Shown: piece by piece, positions 12,353 to 24,297 of the stretch | Layout of the letters: the number at the start of each line of letters is the position of its first letter | Position numbering within the stretch: the stretch's first letter is position 1 | DNA from: Sperchopsis tessellata | Taxonomy: Eukaryota; Arthropoda; Insecta; Coleoptera; Hydrophilidae | NCBI GenBank assembly: GCA_033557685.1 | Contig: JAWQRN010000303.1 | Location: forward strand, 1 to 31,802 | Reading direction: 5' to 3' | DNA: 31,802 bases | The notes under the pieces: model-generated | Told to the model about the DNA's origin: nothing | The model's input: the letters and a program-made list of their open reading frames with translations, nothing else | Databases searched by the model: none | Made by a program: the position numbers and the translations under genes

Positions 12353-12625
12353 ATCATGCCCTATGCCCCCAACCCCCTTGAAAAACACAACACAATAACT
12401 ACCACAATATGCCCCCAAAAATGCCCCCCTGAAAGCTAATAGATAATAGCATAAAAAATGAAAACACATATTCAAGAATCTTATAAGCCAAGCTAATCTT
12501 AAGTACTCTTATATTATATAAAGTTAAAGGTATATTATATTGTTTGTATTATTATATTGAATAAAGGTTAAAAAAATAAATTAAAAAAAAACAAATAAAA
12601 CAAAAAATAAACAAAAACACAAAAC
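12353..12625 (+). terminator. 3' UTR and poly(A) signal of the short paxillin transcript
   Basis: AATAAA lies at 12560-12565, about 208 bp after the stop, followed by an A-rich stretch to about 12625. Cleavage shortly after 12575 is expected. A run of CCCC-containing ATGCCCCC repeats occurs just after the stop (12357-12428). Confidence 0.6.
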
Positions 12626-12639
12626 AGAATTCCACACGT

Positions 12640-12695
12640 GCAGTCGGATGCGTGACTTAAAGTTACAGCAGAGACTGCACTATGGACGCATCTGC
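12640..12695 (+). other. Interleaved inverted repeats with pseudoknot-like order
   Basis: GCAGTC (12640-12645) is complementary to GACTGC (12673-12678), and GATGCGT (12647-12653) to ACGCATC (12686-12692). The order A-B-A'-B' is that of an H-type pseudoknot. GCAGA (12668-12672) could alternatively pair with TCTGC (12691-12695). The patch is less AT-rich than its surroundings. Confidence 0.4.
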
Positions 12696-12699
12696 AAAA

Positions 12700-14100
12700 T
12701 GCACTCGTTAGGCAGATGTCAGGGTCTTGTTTGCTGTGATTTTTGTTGTCAGTTTTTAAGGGGACAGCACTATGTTCTTACTTTTTGTCTAAAATTTCTT
12801 GTGTAGAAATGAATTACGTAGTTTCCATGAGAAATGCATTTGATGACTGCAAGCTGACTTGCGTAAAATATGCCTGTTATGATTAAAATTATGATACTGG
12901 CTGCAAAGTGACTTGCATTACATGTAAATTATGTCAGATAGCTTTTAAATTATATCGCAAAATAATTAGATTACGATAAATCTATTATACTAGGTCAAAC
13001 TGGATGGGTTTTGGGTGTATAAATATAACTTGGAAATTACACTTCAGGTGGTTATTTCTGGCTCAGGAGTTTATACGCAAAATCGTTGGTAACACGCAAA
13101 ATTTACTGGTTATCTCTATCTTACATGCTGCAATTCTAGTTAGTTGCACAAATATTATGTGTAGTAATGCCAGGTATACATTGTATTGATTAACCAATTT
13201 TGGCAACCGTTCTGTCTTATTATCCAATTCAAAAACAGTCACAAATTATCTGTATTTTACTAAATACTTGACTTGGATCTGTATGTATTTAATGTTTTTA
13301 AACAGAAATAGATTTGAAATGAATGAGTTTAACTTGTTTTCGATCAAGAAAGGACTTTCTTTTTTGTGTATTACAAATATGTTTATTTTTTTTTCTCCTT
13401 TTACAATCAATATTTTAATATTATTTTTAAATTACAATACAATTGATAAATTGTTTTTTAATTAATTCTCTTCATGATGTCTACAGATTTCCAATAATTT
13501 CTATTAATTAATTTTTGCTTGATACAAATTCTTCTAGATCATTATATGGTTAAATTCTGATTTACATTCTGTTGAAATACTTTCAAGCCAAAATTTTCAG
13601 AGTAGGCACTTCCTAGCAAATTGTATGCTTCTCTTTCTCACCTTGCTATAAAAGTTGATATATTTATGATCTTCGCTGTCTCTTGACATATTCAAATTTT
13701 GGTGTAATGTATGATAAAATTTAATTTTAATAATTGCAAAAGTCTTGTCACTAAGTACCCTTTGGACTAAATAGTTAAGACTAATTATCTATTTTATAAA
13801 GACCATGTACCTCCCATTTAACTTCAGAGGTAATGGCAATTCAAAGATCCTTCTGTTGCGTCATTCATAGTATTACAAAACCATTTATTCTATAAACAAC
13901 CTTAAGGCTATTTCCCTCTAAATGAAGCAGTGTGCATTTTCTTTCATTCAAAATCAATAGCAATTTGATTTTTCTCAAATTTTCCTATATTCTGTGCGAC
14001 TAGTTCAAAGGATTTCAGAAAAATGTATAGTTGTTATAGTAGATCACTCTTGTATACTACAAAAAGCAATGGACTGAGGTCAGAACTTTGCCTACTAAAA
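12700..14100 (+). other. Remaining paxillin intron, no gene recognised
   Basis: Mostly AT-rich. CTGCAAgcTGACTTGC at about 12847-12864 and CTGCAAagTGACTTGC at about 12900-12917 form a short direct repeat. The open frames at 13004-13189 and 13268-13465 have no recognisable domain. Confidence 0.5.
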
Positions 14101-14103
14101 GTT

Positions 14104-14406
14104 TAGTTATCTTCAGGTTTTCTGGAATATGACTGTGTGTTGGTGTTTCTTCTTGCCAACATTTCGTCCTCCGTTACTGGGGACATTACCAAAACATGTA
14201 GCTTTCAAAAGTGCTGCGTATATACTGACATGTAATTCTCATAAGTGCTAGGTATATACTAGTCTATAGTCTATATCTAGCTTTTCTGAGAGCTACATGT
14301 CAATATACACCTAGTCTTGATAATGTCTCCTGCAATGGTGGACGAAACGTTAGCAAGAAGAAAAGTTAGCACATGGTTATCTCCCAGAAAACCTAAAGAT
14401 ATCTAC
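14104..14406. mobile_element. Foldback (long inverted repeat) element
   Basis: The left arm (about 14104-14211) and the reverse complement of the right arm (about 14281-14406) align through TATCTT-AGGTTTTCTGG, then TTTCTTCTTGC-AAC-TTTCGTCC, GGxGACATTA and ACATGTAGCT-TCA-AAAG, with scattered mismatches and one insertion of about 18 bp in the right arm. The 70-bp centre carries two further copies of a GTATATACT-like segment. No coding sequence is present. No target-site duplication could be fixed. Long arms with a short centre indicate a nonautonomous foldback or MITE. Confidence 0.8.
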
Positions 14407-15024
14407 TGCGACTGGAATTTAAGTACAGAAGTTGTTGTCGTAAATAATTCTGGTAAAAAAACATGTTGTGCGTTATTTCCCTTAAAATAATCGTTTTTAT
14501 TTATTTGCACATATTACATGTTAAACTGATTTATAGTTTGCAGGGTTATATTTATATTTTTTTTAAATATATGAATTGCAATTTCTTGTGACCCACATGC
14601 TGGTATTACGCCAATTTTTAAAAGAGATATGTATTTATACATAGCATATTTATTCATCATCCGTTGAAGTCCTTTGAAGTTTCATATGTACTATTTTTAT
14701 TCCAGTACAGCTTAATGGTAGAAAAGTTTCCTCTACCAAACCTGTATGTATTTATACTATTCATTGTACAAATGTCTTGTCAAAATGTAATTTGTTAGAA
14801 AGTAGAGGCTGTGCTGCATATTAAAAAGTTAAATTAATTAGTTAACTGGACCCAAACATAAGAACATTTTGTTTCTTCCTGGTACCAACAATTTTAGCTA
14901 ATACGTGTTTGCGCATAAACATGGGGATCATGTTTTGATACCTTTGTGTAGCAGATACGGATGGCCGTGGGTCTTGAGTGCTGATTTCACACATATGCAT
15001 TGAAAAGTGCGCAATTTATCATAT

Positions 15025-15505
15025 ACATAGCTACGCCCTTTGTCCACTTTACTGTTTTTCGAAAAATGCTATAGTAGGATAATCACGATCGACCTCTTTC
15101 ATGTACTTGTTATAGTCAATCAACGCATTTGGCTTTAAGATTTTATGTTGTGTTGTACAGTCAACATTATGGCTTTCTTTCACTTCCACTGAATGGATTT
15201 ACGAGACAAGACTTACTTCTTTCTTCAATTGCCAAACTTGTATCAATATGTCCTTTTTTCGACGGCAGATTGTTTCTCCTCTTTTCAAATTTGTTTTTTC
15301 GTGTAAACCTCCATTTTTAATGATGGTTGCAGTAATTATCCATATACAAATAGTGCCAGATATCAGTATATGGCGAAACTACTGTCTGTATCGTTTCGAT
15401 CAATCGTAATCCTTGAGCTGTATAAATTTCAAAGTTGCAAATGTAACCTGTATCACTTTCAAATAATATTCGTACGAGTATGCCGTACTTTATAAGTTTT
15501 CCAGC
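15025..15505 (-). pseudogene. PiggyBac-like transposase fragment
   Basis: The minus strand is open from at least 15505 to the stop at 15317-15319, reading GKLIKYGILVRILFESDTGY, ICNFEIYTAQG, TIQTVVSPYTDIWHYLYMDN, which is the conserved piggyBac core including the Asp of YMDNY. A frame change follows. Downstream are GETICRRKKDILIQVWQLKK, then KILKPNALIDYNKYMKEVDR (about 15085-15145), the piggyBac YNKYMxGVDR block with its Asp, and then a YSIFRKTVKW-like remnant. The N-terminus and element ends were not found. It lies antisense in the last paxillin intron. Confidence 0.87.
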
Positions 15506-15579
15506 ATTTAAAGCGACATAAAAAACATACGCACTTACAATGACCCGTATTTATACGACACCCGATCTCCAACGCAAGT

Positions 15580-16620
<1,041 letters not shown>

Positions 16621-18360
16621 ATATAAAGATTTCTAACCAACTGCACTACTACTTCAATAATTAAAAGAAAAAAAAAATAGATCGATTTATGTTTAGGAGA
16701 TTCATACATAATACTAAATATTAGGTCAAAGTTCTTATCAATAGTTGAAAAGGAAAATTTGGTTAGTTTTCTCTTTTTTTTGTATTTTTAGTTGTAGGTT
16801 TTATTGTTTTATGTCTGTTTCTTTTGAATATTATTTTTCATCGGTAGGCTATAAGCTGGTTTAGTGGTCTATACATATGATACGATATATTATGGCAGTA
16901 CCATTGGTGACATTTTTAGTGAGTATGAAGTAGATAATGTTACGACTTTGTATTATGACTAGGGACAAGTACGAAATGAAAAATCTACACTCTATCTGCC
17001 AGCAAACAGTACTATCAAGCGCAAATGTAAAGTTGAATGAATTAAATGTTTCTAATACTATTTTATTTTATAAATATGACTCTAAATATTTATAAAATAT
17101 ACTGCTTTTTGAAAACATTTTTGAACTATTTGTTTTTGCCCAGAAGTACTTTTTTGTTATGTACATGTAGATCTGTCAAAACTTAGATTTTTTTATCTTG
17201 TCTCTCTACTTTTATGTTTTACAGTAATTTAGATTTTATATATTTTTTGTTGGTTTTAACATTTGCTTACTTTACTAGATAGTTACACTTTTTATATTGA
17301 TAAGAATTTTTAGTGCTTTTAATGAAATAATCTCACCATTTAGATGATTAAAAGTAACAAAATATGTTTATAAGCAGATGCAACTAATTTTTTAACAAAA
17401 ATATTTAAAATATAAAGTATTTCCTTGAGTACACCGGCAGTTTTGTCTATTAATTTTAATATTTTTATTTATTTTTTTGTATGTATTTAGTTGATACTCT
17501 TTTAAATAGAACACGCAAGTTGTTTAGATTATTAGTAGATATCCAAAAGACATGTCTTATCTAGATTATATTATTTTCCAGTGAAATAAATATTTTCTAT
17601 TTTAGTTTTGGTGCTAAATTTGCTGTCGTTCAGTCAAAATGGATCGATCAATGTTTCATCTCTTATCTTTGTTGATAATTCGAGACATATGTTGCTACTG
17701 TCACAATTTGATGCCATATTAACTGGTTGATTTATAAGTGCTTTGTTGTTTGTATTTAAACAACATGTGGGTATATTTTTAATAATACTTTCTTTATTTA
17801 AAATTGTCATATGAAACTTTTATTTTTAAAACTACTTTCTAAAACTGTTACCAATTATTGGGAATTTGGAAGAATAGAGTTAAAGAATAATTATTTCATG
17901 ATTGTTTAAGTTACCTTAATAGTGACTGAAGCAGTTTTAAAAATAACTAATGCAATTTTATAATAATAAGGATAAGATAGACTAAGCTCATGTTTGAAAC
18001 CACTATTTTGTCTTGGTGTCATGCAGTGGGTACTGAAACATACAAAATTAGATATATTTTTGTGCATATACAATACTTTGTCTGAAATTCTAGCTATGTT
18101 CACATGAAAGATGGTGGTCTCAAATATTGGTATTGTCAGTTTATTTTGTACGATATTGTATTTTTAATTATTTGTATGAATAATAGCACTTGTTACAATG
18201 CATTTTAATCACTTTTTAGATATGTATTATAACTTTTAACTTGTTTTTATTGTATTTTTAATTTGTGCTGGATAATTTTCAATTGTATTAACTTTAAAAT
18301 GCCAAATTAATAATAGGAATAAATCTAGATGTGACTTATTGAAAAAATAAATATACTTAT
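16621..18360 (+). terminator. Long 3' UTR of the full-length paxillin transcript with candidate poly(A) signals
   Basis: The sequence after the stop is AT-rich and free of transposon signatures. AATAAA occurs at 17585-17590, 18318-18323 and 18346-18351. The GT-rich TTGGCCTCGATG follows the last. Which site is used cannot be told from sequence alone; a short form of about 1 kb and a long form of about 1.7 kb are both possible. Confidence 0.55.
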
Positions 18361-18616
18361 ATTGGCCTCGATGTATTTTTTTCTTACCTTTCCGTATTAA
18401 TGTTTCTTTTCTTTTTTCTTATGTTCAACAAAAACTGCAAGTACAAAGACAAAATGCCTTTGGAATTTACCTGGTCTTTTACTCAATATCAATATTTAAA
18501 AGAAAGGTCTACTCCATGTAAAACTACTGACAAAAGCACTTACAGGCACAGCTAGCTTTTACGTGAGAAATACATCCCTAGTATGGCTGCTCTACTCCTA
18601 AATAATCATCAAAGGC

Positions 18617-19560
18617 CTTGTGCACAAAGGTCAGTGAATATATACTTATCAGCTTGATGAACCACACACTAAAAATCTTCCTTAAAGTGCTGCATCAAAG
18701 ACAACGTAAAAAATATGAACTCGTTATTGGAGAGAATTTGTATTACGAGGCAATTTTTCAAGAGGTATTGGAAAATCTAGAAAAGGGCATCCAAGTAAAT
18801 AGAAAATGGATCAGTAACATTCGTATCACGGACCACGCAGAGATTATAGCTGACAACATCGAAGACCACCAAAACTTAGTCAACAAAGTAAACATCCATA
18901 GTAAAGAGCTGGAACTAAAGATGAACATCGATAAGACCAAGTTCATGGTGATAACGAAGAATCCAGAAACATTCACAGATAGCAGCATAACATTCGAGAA
19001 CTCTCCCATAGAACTGGTAACCAGATTCAAATATTTAGGAGTTTGGTTGCGCGACAAATGGGACTCTGACAAAGAACTAAAAAGCCGAATAGAAATAGCG
19101 AGAAGCGCTTTCATGAAATACAAACAAGTGCTGACAAACAGTGAATTGGACCTCCACCTTAGAATACAATTTACACAATGTTACGTATGGTCGGTGCTGC
19201 TGTATGAAATGGAAGCGTGGAAGGTAAAGGTTGCCACCATGAATAGGCTTGAGGTGTTCGAAATGTAGGCTTTTTGCTGCATTCTGAAAATTCAATGGAC
19301 GGATAGAATTACAAACGAAGAGGTATTAACTCAAATACAGAAAGAGCATGAACTACTAACTAACATATACTGAAGAAACACGGCATACTTCGACCATATC
19401 TTGCGCAATCTTAAGTACAACATTTTCCAACTTATCATCCAAGCAAGATTGAAGGTAAGAGAGTAATGAGCCAGAAACAAAAGTCGTGGCTGCGAAACAT
19501 TAGTACCAACTGTGATTGGGAACATCCATTAGTGGATATGCACTAGAAGAAGAAGATGAT
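18617..19560 (+). pseudogene. LINE reverse-transcriptase fragment with an internal deletion
   Basis: The open frame starts with ISLMNHTLKIFLKVLHQR, an RT fingers motif, then after VIGEN jumps to LYYEAIFQEVLENLEKGIQV, so motif A and part of the palm are deleted. The catalytic box normally reading YADD is replaced by ITDHAE (about 18823-18840), so it is dead. KMNIDKTKFMVITKNPE, FKYLGVWL and RLEVFEM follow, then after a stop LKIQWTDRITNEEVL and AYFDHILRNLKYNIFQLIIQ. This is the C-terminal arrangement of insect endonuclease/RT LINEs. The 3' end is probably the AGAAGAAGAAGATGATA tail at about 19544-19561. Confidence 0.88.
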
Positions 19561-19698
19561 AGGAAAAATTCCTACTATAATTTTTATACCTCCATTATTG
19601 GTTTGGTGATAATAATTCTCATATAAATTGATATATTTCTTGTACTTTTTTAAGTTCGTTTGATGTTATAGTATGTTTCTGTTTTCTATCCACTATAG

Positions 19699-19803
19699 CT
19701 TTTTGGAAAACGGCTATCAGAAAGATTTTGCAGCACCCCCCAAAGACCTGTTGCCAGTTCACACTTTCAAGAGGCATCACAAATGTTAAATAGTAGGTTC
19801 TAG
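19699..19803 (+). CDS. Candidate small terminal exon, unidentified
   Basis: After the acceptor-like TATCCACTATAG (AG 19697-19698), one frame is open for 34 codons, LFGKRLSERFCSTPQRPVAS, then SHFQEASQMLNSRF, ending at TAG 19801-19803. The stretch is less AT-rich than its surroundings, and AATAAA follows at 19898-19903. This has the layout of a last coding exon with a short 3' UTR. No family is recognised, a second frame is also open for about 30 codons, and no upstream exon was found. Chance remains possible. Confidence 0.25.
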   Translation, partial: LFGKRLSERFCSTPQRPVASSHFQEASQMLNSRF

Positions 19804-19909
19804 TAAAGTAAATTATATAAATTATTTAATTAAAAGTAAAAAACGAAGTAAAAATATATTCAATTATGCATAGCTTTTTAACATAGTCTTTGAATGAAAT
19901 AAAGATATA

Positions 19910-22420
19910 GAAAATACAAATTTTGTAAAACACTATAATCTTTAAATGATAAGTGAAATTTTATTTTTGCTTCAATAGTATTAGGAACATAATAGGAGTT
20001 ACTGCAATCTCATCAAACAAATAACTATTGAGAAATTAGCCTGATGTATTTCAAATTGTTTGATGCGAAACATCTCATTGAGTAGCAATAACTCTTAAAC
20101 ACAATCCATGAAATGGTGTTTCACTACTTACAAATATATGCAGTAACTCCTTATTATTGTGCAAACTATTACAACAAATTACTTCACCCGTGTATTTAAT
20201 GATTTATTTGAGTCGAGGGAATGACCATCATCTACACCACCTCCATGAACCTTACACTACATTAGCCTTTCACCTCAACATATATATCTACTATTACAAA
20301 CTTTTGAAGCATCCCCAACAGAGGCAAAAATATTCGAAAATATCCTTATGCTATAAATAAAACTTTTACTGCGTTTATATTTATAATTTAAAACTGTAAA
20401 GATGATTGAGTGTTCCCTTCATCAAGTATATAAGCAGGTTTTATAAGCTTTATAAATTTCGTCGATTAAATGGTAGGTAACGAACATGTTCCATAGGTCT
20501 ATATTAATATACAATACAAGTGAAATTAGTTACCTATAAATTCTTAAACAGCAACATTTTAAAGTAATAGCATCAACATAATTGATAGCATTTTTATAAT
20601 ATTTAGGTCAAATGTATGTTTTAGAATGCATTTGACATATTTTAGAATGTATTTGACAGCCCAACTCGATACACTAACGAACAGCTTTACAATCCAGAAT
20701 CGCCGATTAAATAGTTAAAATGTTCAATTGGACGTTATTATTTCTATAAGCATTTTTCTTGATTTTGAAAGATAACGGAGTAATTTGATTTTGAATGCCG
20801 TTACCTCTTTTTCATCACTGACCGTACTTGGTTAGTATATTAGAAAGATATGTGGTGTGCATTTCAAGTGGAGACTGGTTGATCAGGTATTTTACCGACG
20901 GTTGCCTATCTCTCTTACGCACACGATGAGTGTTTTACAGGAATATTTTAAAATTTTGACTAACTTGTGACGTCAACAAATCTTCGACCTTGGTTACGAA
21001 CGTCGGCTAATGTATCATGTAAGTTTTAACTTAACGAACTTGATGGACTTGTATGATGAAAGGAACCGTGCAACTCTAGTGGTGAGATGACAAATAAAGA
21101 AGGGGCGTACAACAAGATAATCAGGGACAGCACTCACTACAAGACGTGAGTGCAGCCCAGCAGCAAATAGTACATATGGATTTGGTTAGTTGGAGACGGT
21201 CTTGAAGATAAAGCCTAAAATAGAGACGAATAAAAAAGGTGGTGGTAAGAGGTGTATAGTTGGGGAGTCATGAAGATAAAGACGGATATGTCTGACTGCC
21301 GCCACCAGAAAAAATAAATAAAAGCGGCAAAAGACAGGTCGTGATGGAACAAGGACTCCGGTGTTTCATGTGTGGAAACGCGACAAAGGCCGTGGACTGC
21401 TTTTGCTCCTCAGGAAAAAATATTTGAGAAAGCAGAGTGTCGTAGTCTCCTCCATAAGCTTCTGAACTGGGCTCTTCAGTGTCGTATCCCACCCTGCGAG
21501 GATATTTTTATTTAGAAGCTAAACTGCCTCCAAACCCATGCAATCGCAGTTGCTTGAAATCGGAACATATTATATATTTTTCGATTTTCCGAGCACTCAT
21601 TTTTGTTTTTTATTCGTTACCTATAATAGTTCATTACGTCGAATGTACCAATACCAATACACTGTAATTTGCGCTGATTAATTGAAAATTGGAATGATGT
21701 CGCTTTCCTTGTTAATTAGTTTAAAACTTGGCGGTGTAAAAGACAGGCGCTAATTGCCGGTGGAATTCCTCACAGCTGAAACTCTGTATACACTTACCTG
21801 TCTTCTGTATATATGCTGCGAAAACAAGTGAGATGGTATACGAGAGGTACCACAAGTAATTAATTAACAACATAGTTATCTTTGCGATTTTAGCGTAATC
21901 CTTCTACAATCAATTAGGATTTCTATTGGGTCAATTTTTAATACCAATTAATTCACTGTAACTTAATTACTTTTAAAATTGATATTTGCCATACTTTGAA
22001 TTCTGTTTGCAACTATTTTTAACACCATTACTTAGACTTAATTTGCTTTTAGTTTTTGAGCAGATAGGTCTATTTTGCTATTTATTTTCCAACTTTTCTC
22101 ATCACTAGTACATGATTTTTAAAGGCTTGTTCTTTTATATGCTTAGTTGTTTAAACTTAGTTATGCTGATTAACTATGGTTTATTGTCATAGAATATAAA
22201 TAAAGCTCATACAATTCAATTTGATGTATTTATTTTCACTAAAATATAAATTTACAGCAATCAATACATATACTTTGATTATAAATGTACCTATGAGTAC
22301 AACAATTAAATTCATCGTTGTTTTAAAATTAGTTGTAATTCAGAATCAAATAAAATTAAAACTTCTCAAGTGTCCTTCGCTGCTGTAGGCTCGAGAAGAT
22401 CTGTTTATGTTCATTTTATC
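19910..22420. other. Gene-poor stretch with minor features
   Basis: A short tandem TTTTAGAATG(C/T)ATTTGACA repeat sits at 20619-20658. A palindromic CRE-like TGACGTCA lies at 20968-20975. The region 20990-21500 is less AT-rich and purine-rich, with a GAAGATAAAG repeat near 21203-21212 and 21271-21280. A minus-strand open frame at 21268-21492 (MGYDTEEPSSEAYGGDYDTL at its start) has no recognised domain. No gene can be supported. Confidence 0.4.
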
Positions 22421-22425
22421 TCTAG

Positions 22426-22512
22426 GTAAATAAAAAGATAAATATTAATAATGTTGTTGCTGGGTGGAAACCATGTAGAGGCTCTGACAAGTGTCGATGG
22501 GACATTTTCAAG
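22426..22512 (+). other. Possible small internal exon
   Basis: Between acceptor-like TTTTATCTCTAG (AG 22424-22425) and the consensus donor AAG|GTAAGT (22513) one frame is open for 29 codons, including NNVVAGWKPCRGSDKCRWDI. An alternative reading starts at ATG 22451. No family is recognised and no partner exon found. Confidence 0.2.
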
Positions 22513-22672
22513 GTAAGTGATGTTACTTCAACGAATGAACTCAACTCACTTGTCAAAATCTCTATTACATTTAATAATATTATATTATTATGGGTAAATT
22601 TTGTATTGTAAAACTTAAAGCTTCAGCAGAAAACTATCAATGGTTAACAGTAAGAAACTAAATAGATACTTC

Positions 22673-22962
22673 ATTAAATGTTGAAATTGGAAATATTTCT
22701 ATTTCCCTGGCACATATATTGCGGACTACAACTTTTGCAGTAGATTGCACGGTACACTGTTTCAAAGAATGCGGGTTGCAGGTTCACTGATGAAGCAGTG
22801 GTATTCCGCATAACATGCGTATTAATCAATCGCCCGCGGTTTGAAATGACTTTTGCAGTGCATTCTGCTATTAATATAATTGCAGATGTAACTCTGTTAA
22901 TTCACGTAGTCTGCAAAATATGTGCCAGAGAGATAGAAATATTTCCAATTTCAACATTTAAT
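22673..22962. mobile_element. Foldback/MITE with 57-bp inverted repeats
   Basis: The left arm 22673-22730 and the reverse complement of 22906-22962 share ATTAAATGTTGAAATTGG, AAATATTTCTAT, CTGGCACATAT and GACTAC, with about four mismatches by eye. Inner sequences are also partly complementary (TTTCAAA near 22760 and the CCGCGGTTTGAAA block near 22835), and ACTTTTGCAGT occurs twice directly (about 22730 and 22849). The target-site duplication is not clear. No coding capacity was recognised. Confidence 0.75.
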
Positions 22963-22990
22963 TTAGCGGCTACGGAAGATATTTACATTT

Positions 22991-23235
22991 ATAGATATTT
23001 CATATTTTTTATTATTTAAAAATTGAAGCCATTTATTTTACACATTATACACGTAACATATTAAACTATTACTGTAATTCATTTCATTAAAAAAAATTAC
23101 CAAATAAGTGTTACGACACATCAGCAAAAATCTAAACGGTCAGTTAACTAGATCCTTGATATTTTCCATTATTTAAAGTTGAAGCCTTTTATTTTACATA
23201 TTAAACACCTAATATATTAAAGTATTAGTGTAATT
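22991..23235. repeat. Direct repeat, two copies of about 88 bp
   Basis: Copy A (22991-23079) and copy B (23148-23235) share TTATTTAAA(a)-TTGAAGCC, TTTATTTTACA, ATATTAAA and TAGTGTAATT-like segments, at a period of about 156-157 bp. Mismatches are scattered. The spacer (23080-23147) is unrelated. It adjoins the inverted-repeat element on the left, so both may be part of one larger repeat. Confidence 0.65.
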
Positions 23236-23762
23236 AAAAAGTAACACTTCTGTGGAATCAATAATATCTAATAAATACATTCTTTAAAATTGTATAGGCA
23301 CATATGAGACACGAAATTTATTACCTGATACGAATAGGGTATTTGATGCTATAGTAAGTATATAAATTATCATACATTTGATTGTTAATTTCCAATTTGT
23401 TTAACACACTGTTTGATTCTTTCATCAGTGTCCATTAAAAGCTAGTTCGATAACATTATAATAATGTAGTTACTGAAACAAATGCAATTTGAAAAATGTG
23501 TTTTAATAAAAATATTCACAAACATACAAATTATACAATTAAATTTTCATATCTTTAAAAATAAGTCATATAAGAAAATATGTCCTATTTGTTAATAGTT
23601 ACATTAAAATTTCAAAAATAAAAGTGTTACATGAGAATTAAATAACAACATAGATTTTTGGAAATAATTGTATAGTCGTGAGCAGTAATTTAAATTGCAT
23701 ATTGCACATAATGTTAAGAAATGAAATAATTTTGTTAGAGCAAAGGCCAGTCAGTCTAAAAT

Positions 23763-24082
23763 TTAGTCTGAATCAAACTCTTCTTCGGAATAGTTTGGAT
23801 TCTGTTTAGGTTGAAATTTGAAGTCGAGTGGAGTACTGTTGATAGCTGACTCATCTTCTTCGTTTATATTTTTTTGCACTTGTTCAGCCTTGTCACATTG
23901 TTCTTCTGATTCACCCTTCAGTTTGTTTGATAAAGCGATTAACTGAAGCCATTCCACTTCAGTTTCATTAGCGCTTTTCTCAATGACTTGTATAGTTCGC
24001 TGTAGTGTCTTCTCTAGCTGCTTAAGTTCCATAAGGTTCTTGTGCCAGGAGGTTTCATCTAGTTTGTCTTCCGTCATCGTAT
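23763..24082 (-). CDS. Unidentified gene, last coding exon: acidic, probably coiled-coil protein
   Basis: Minus strand. The frame is open upstream to 24101, but TTTGGTATTTCAG at 24083-24095 is a good acceptor, so the exon likely starts at 24082 with a split codon, or translation starts at ATG 24077. It encodes DTMTEDKLDETSWHKNLMEL, a predicted helix rich in Leu, Glu and Lys with heptad-like spacing (LKQLEKTLQRTIQVIEKS), EVEWLQLIALSNKLK, and an acidic tail ending EEEFDSD before TAA at 23763-23765. Codon use and composition differ sharply from the AT-rich flanks. An ATTAAA signal on this strand at 23502-23507 could end a 260-bp 3' UTR. I do not recognise the family. Upstream exons would lie at higher coordinates and were not identified; the nearest DNA there is transposon. 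Confidence 0.65.
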
Positions 24083-24297
24083 CTGAAATACCAAAGTCCA
24101 TTAAAATCTTTTAAAATAATATTTATCTGCTGTAAAAAAATACAAATTTTACATAGCTTTCCATTGTACACAACATTAGGTATTAAAACGGACATAGCTT
24201 AATAGATATAGATTATTGAAAATGAACACGATTCTTGCTATATGGCCCACTGGTAGGTTATGTCAAGTACTTAGCAAGAATTGTGTTAAAAGAACAT

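Noticed and set aside
18758..19295. Minus-strand frames of up to 121 codons
   Set aside because: They lie opposite the LINE RT fragment and are shadows of it.
21268..21492. 74-codon minus-strand frame with an acidic start
   Set aside because: An acceptor-like CCTCGCAG lies next to it, but there is no recognised family, no donor and no partner exon; not enough to call a gene.
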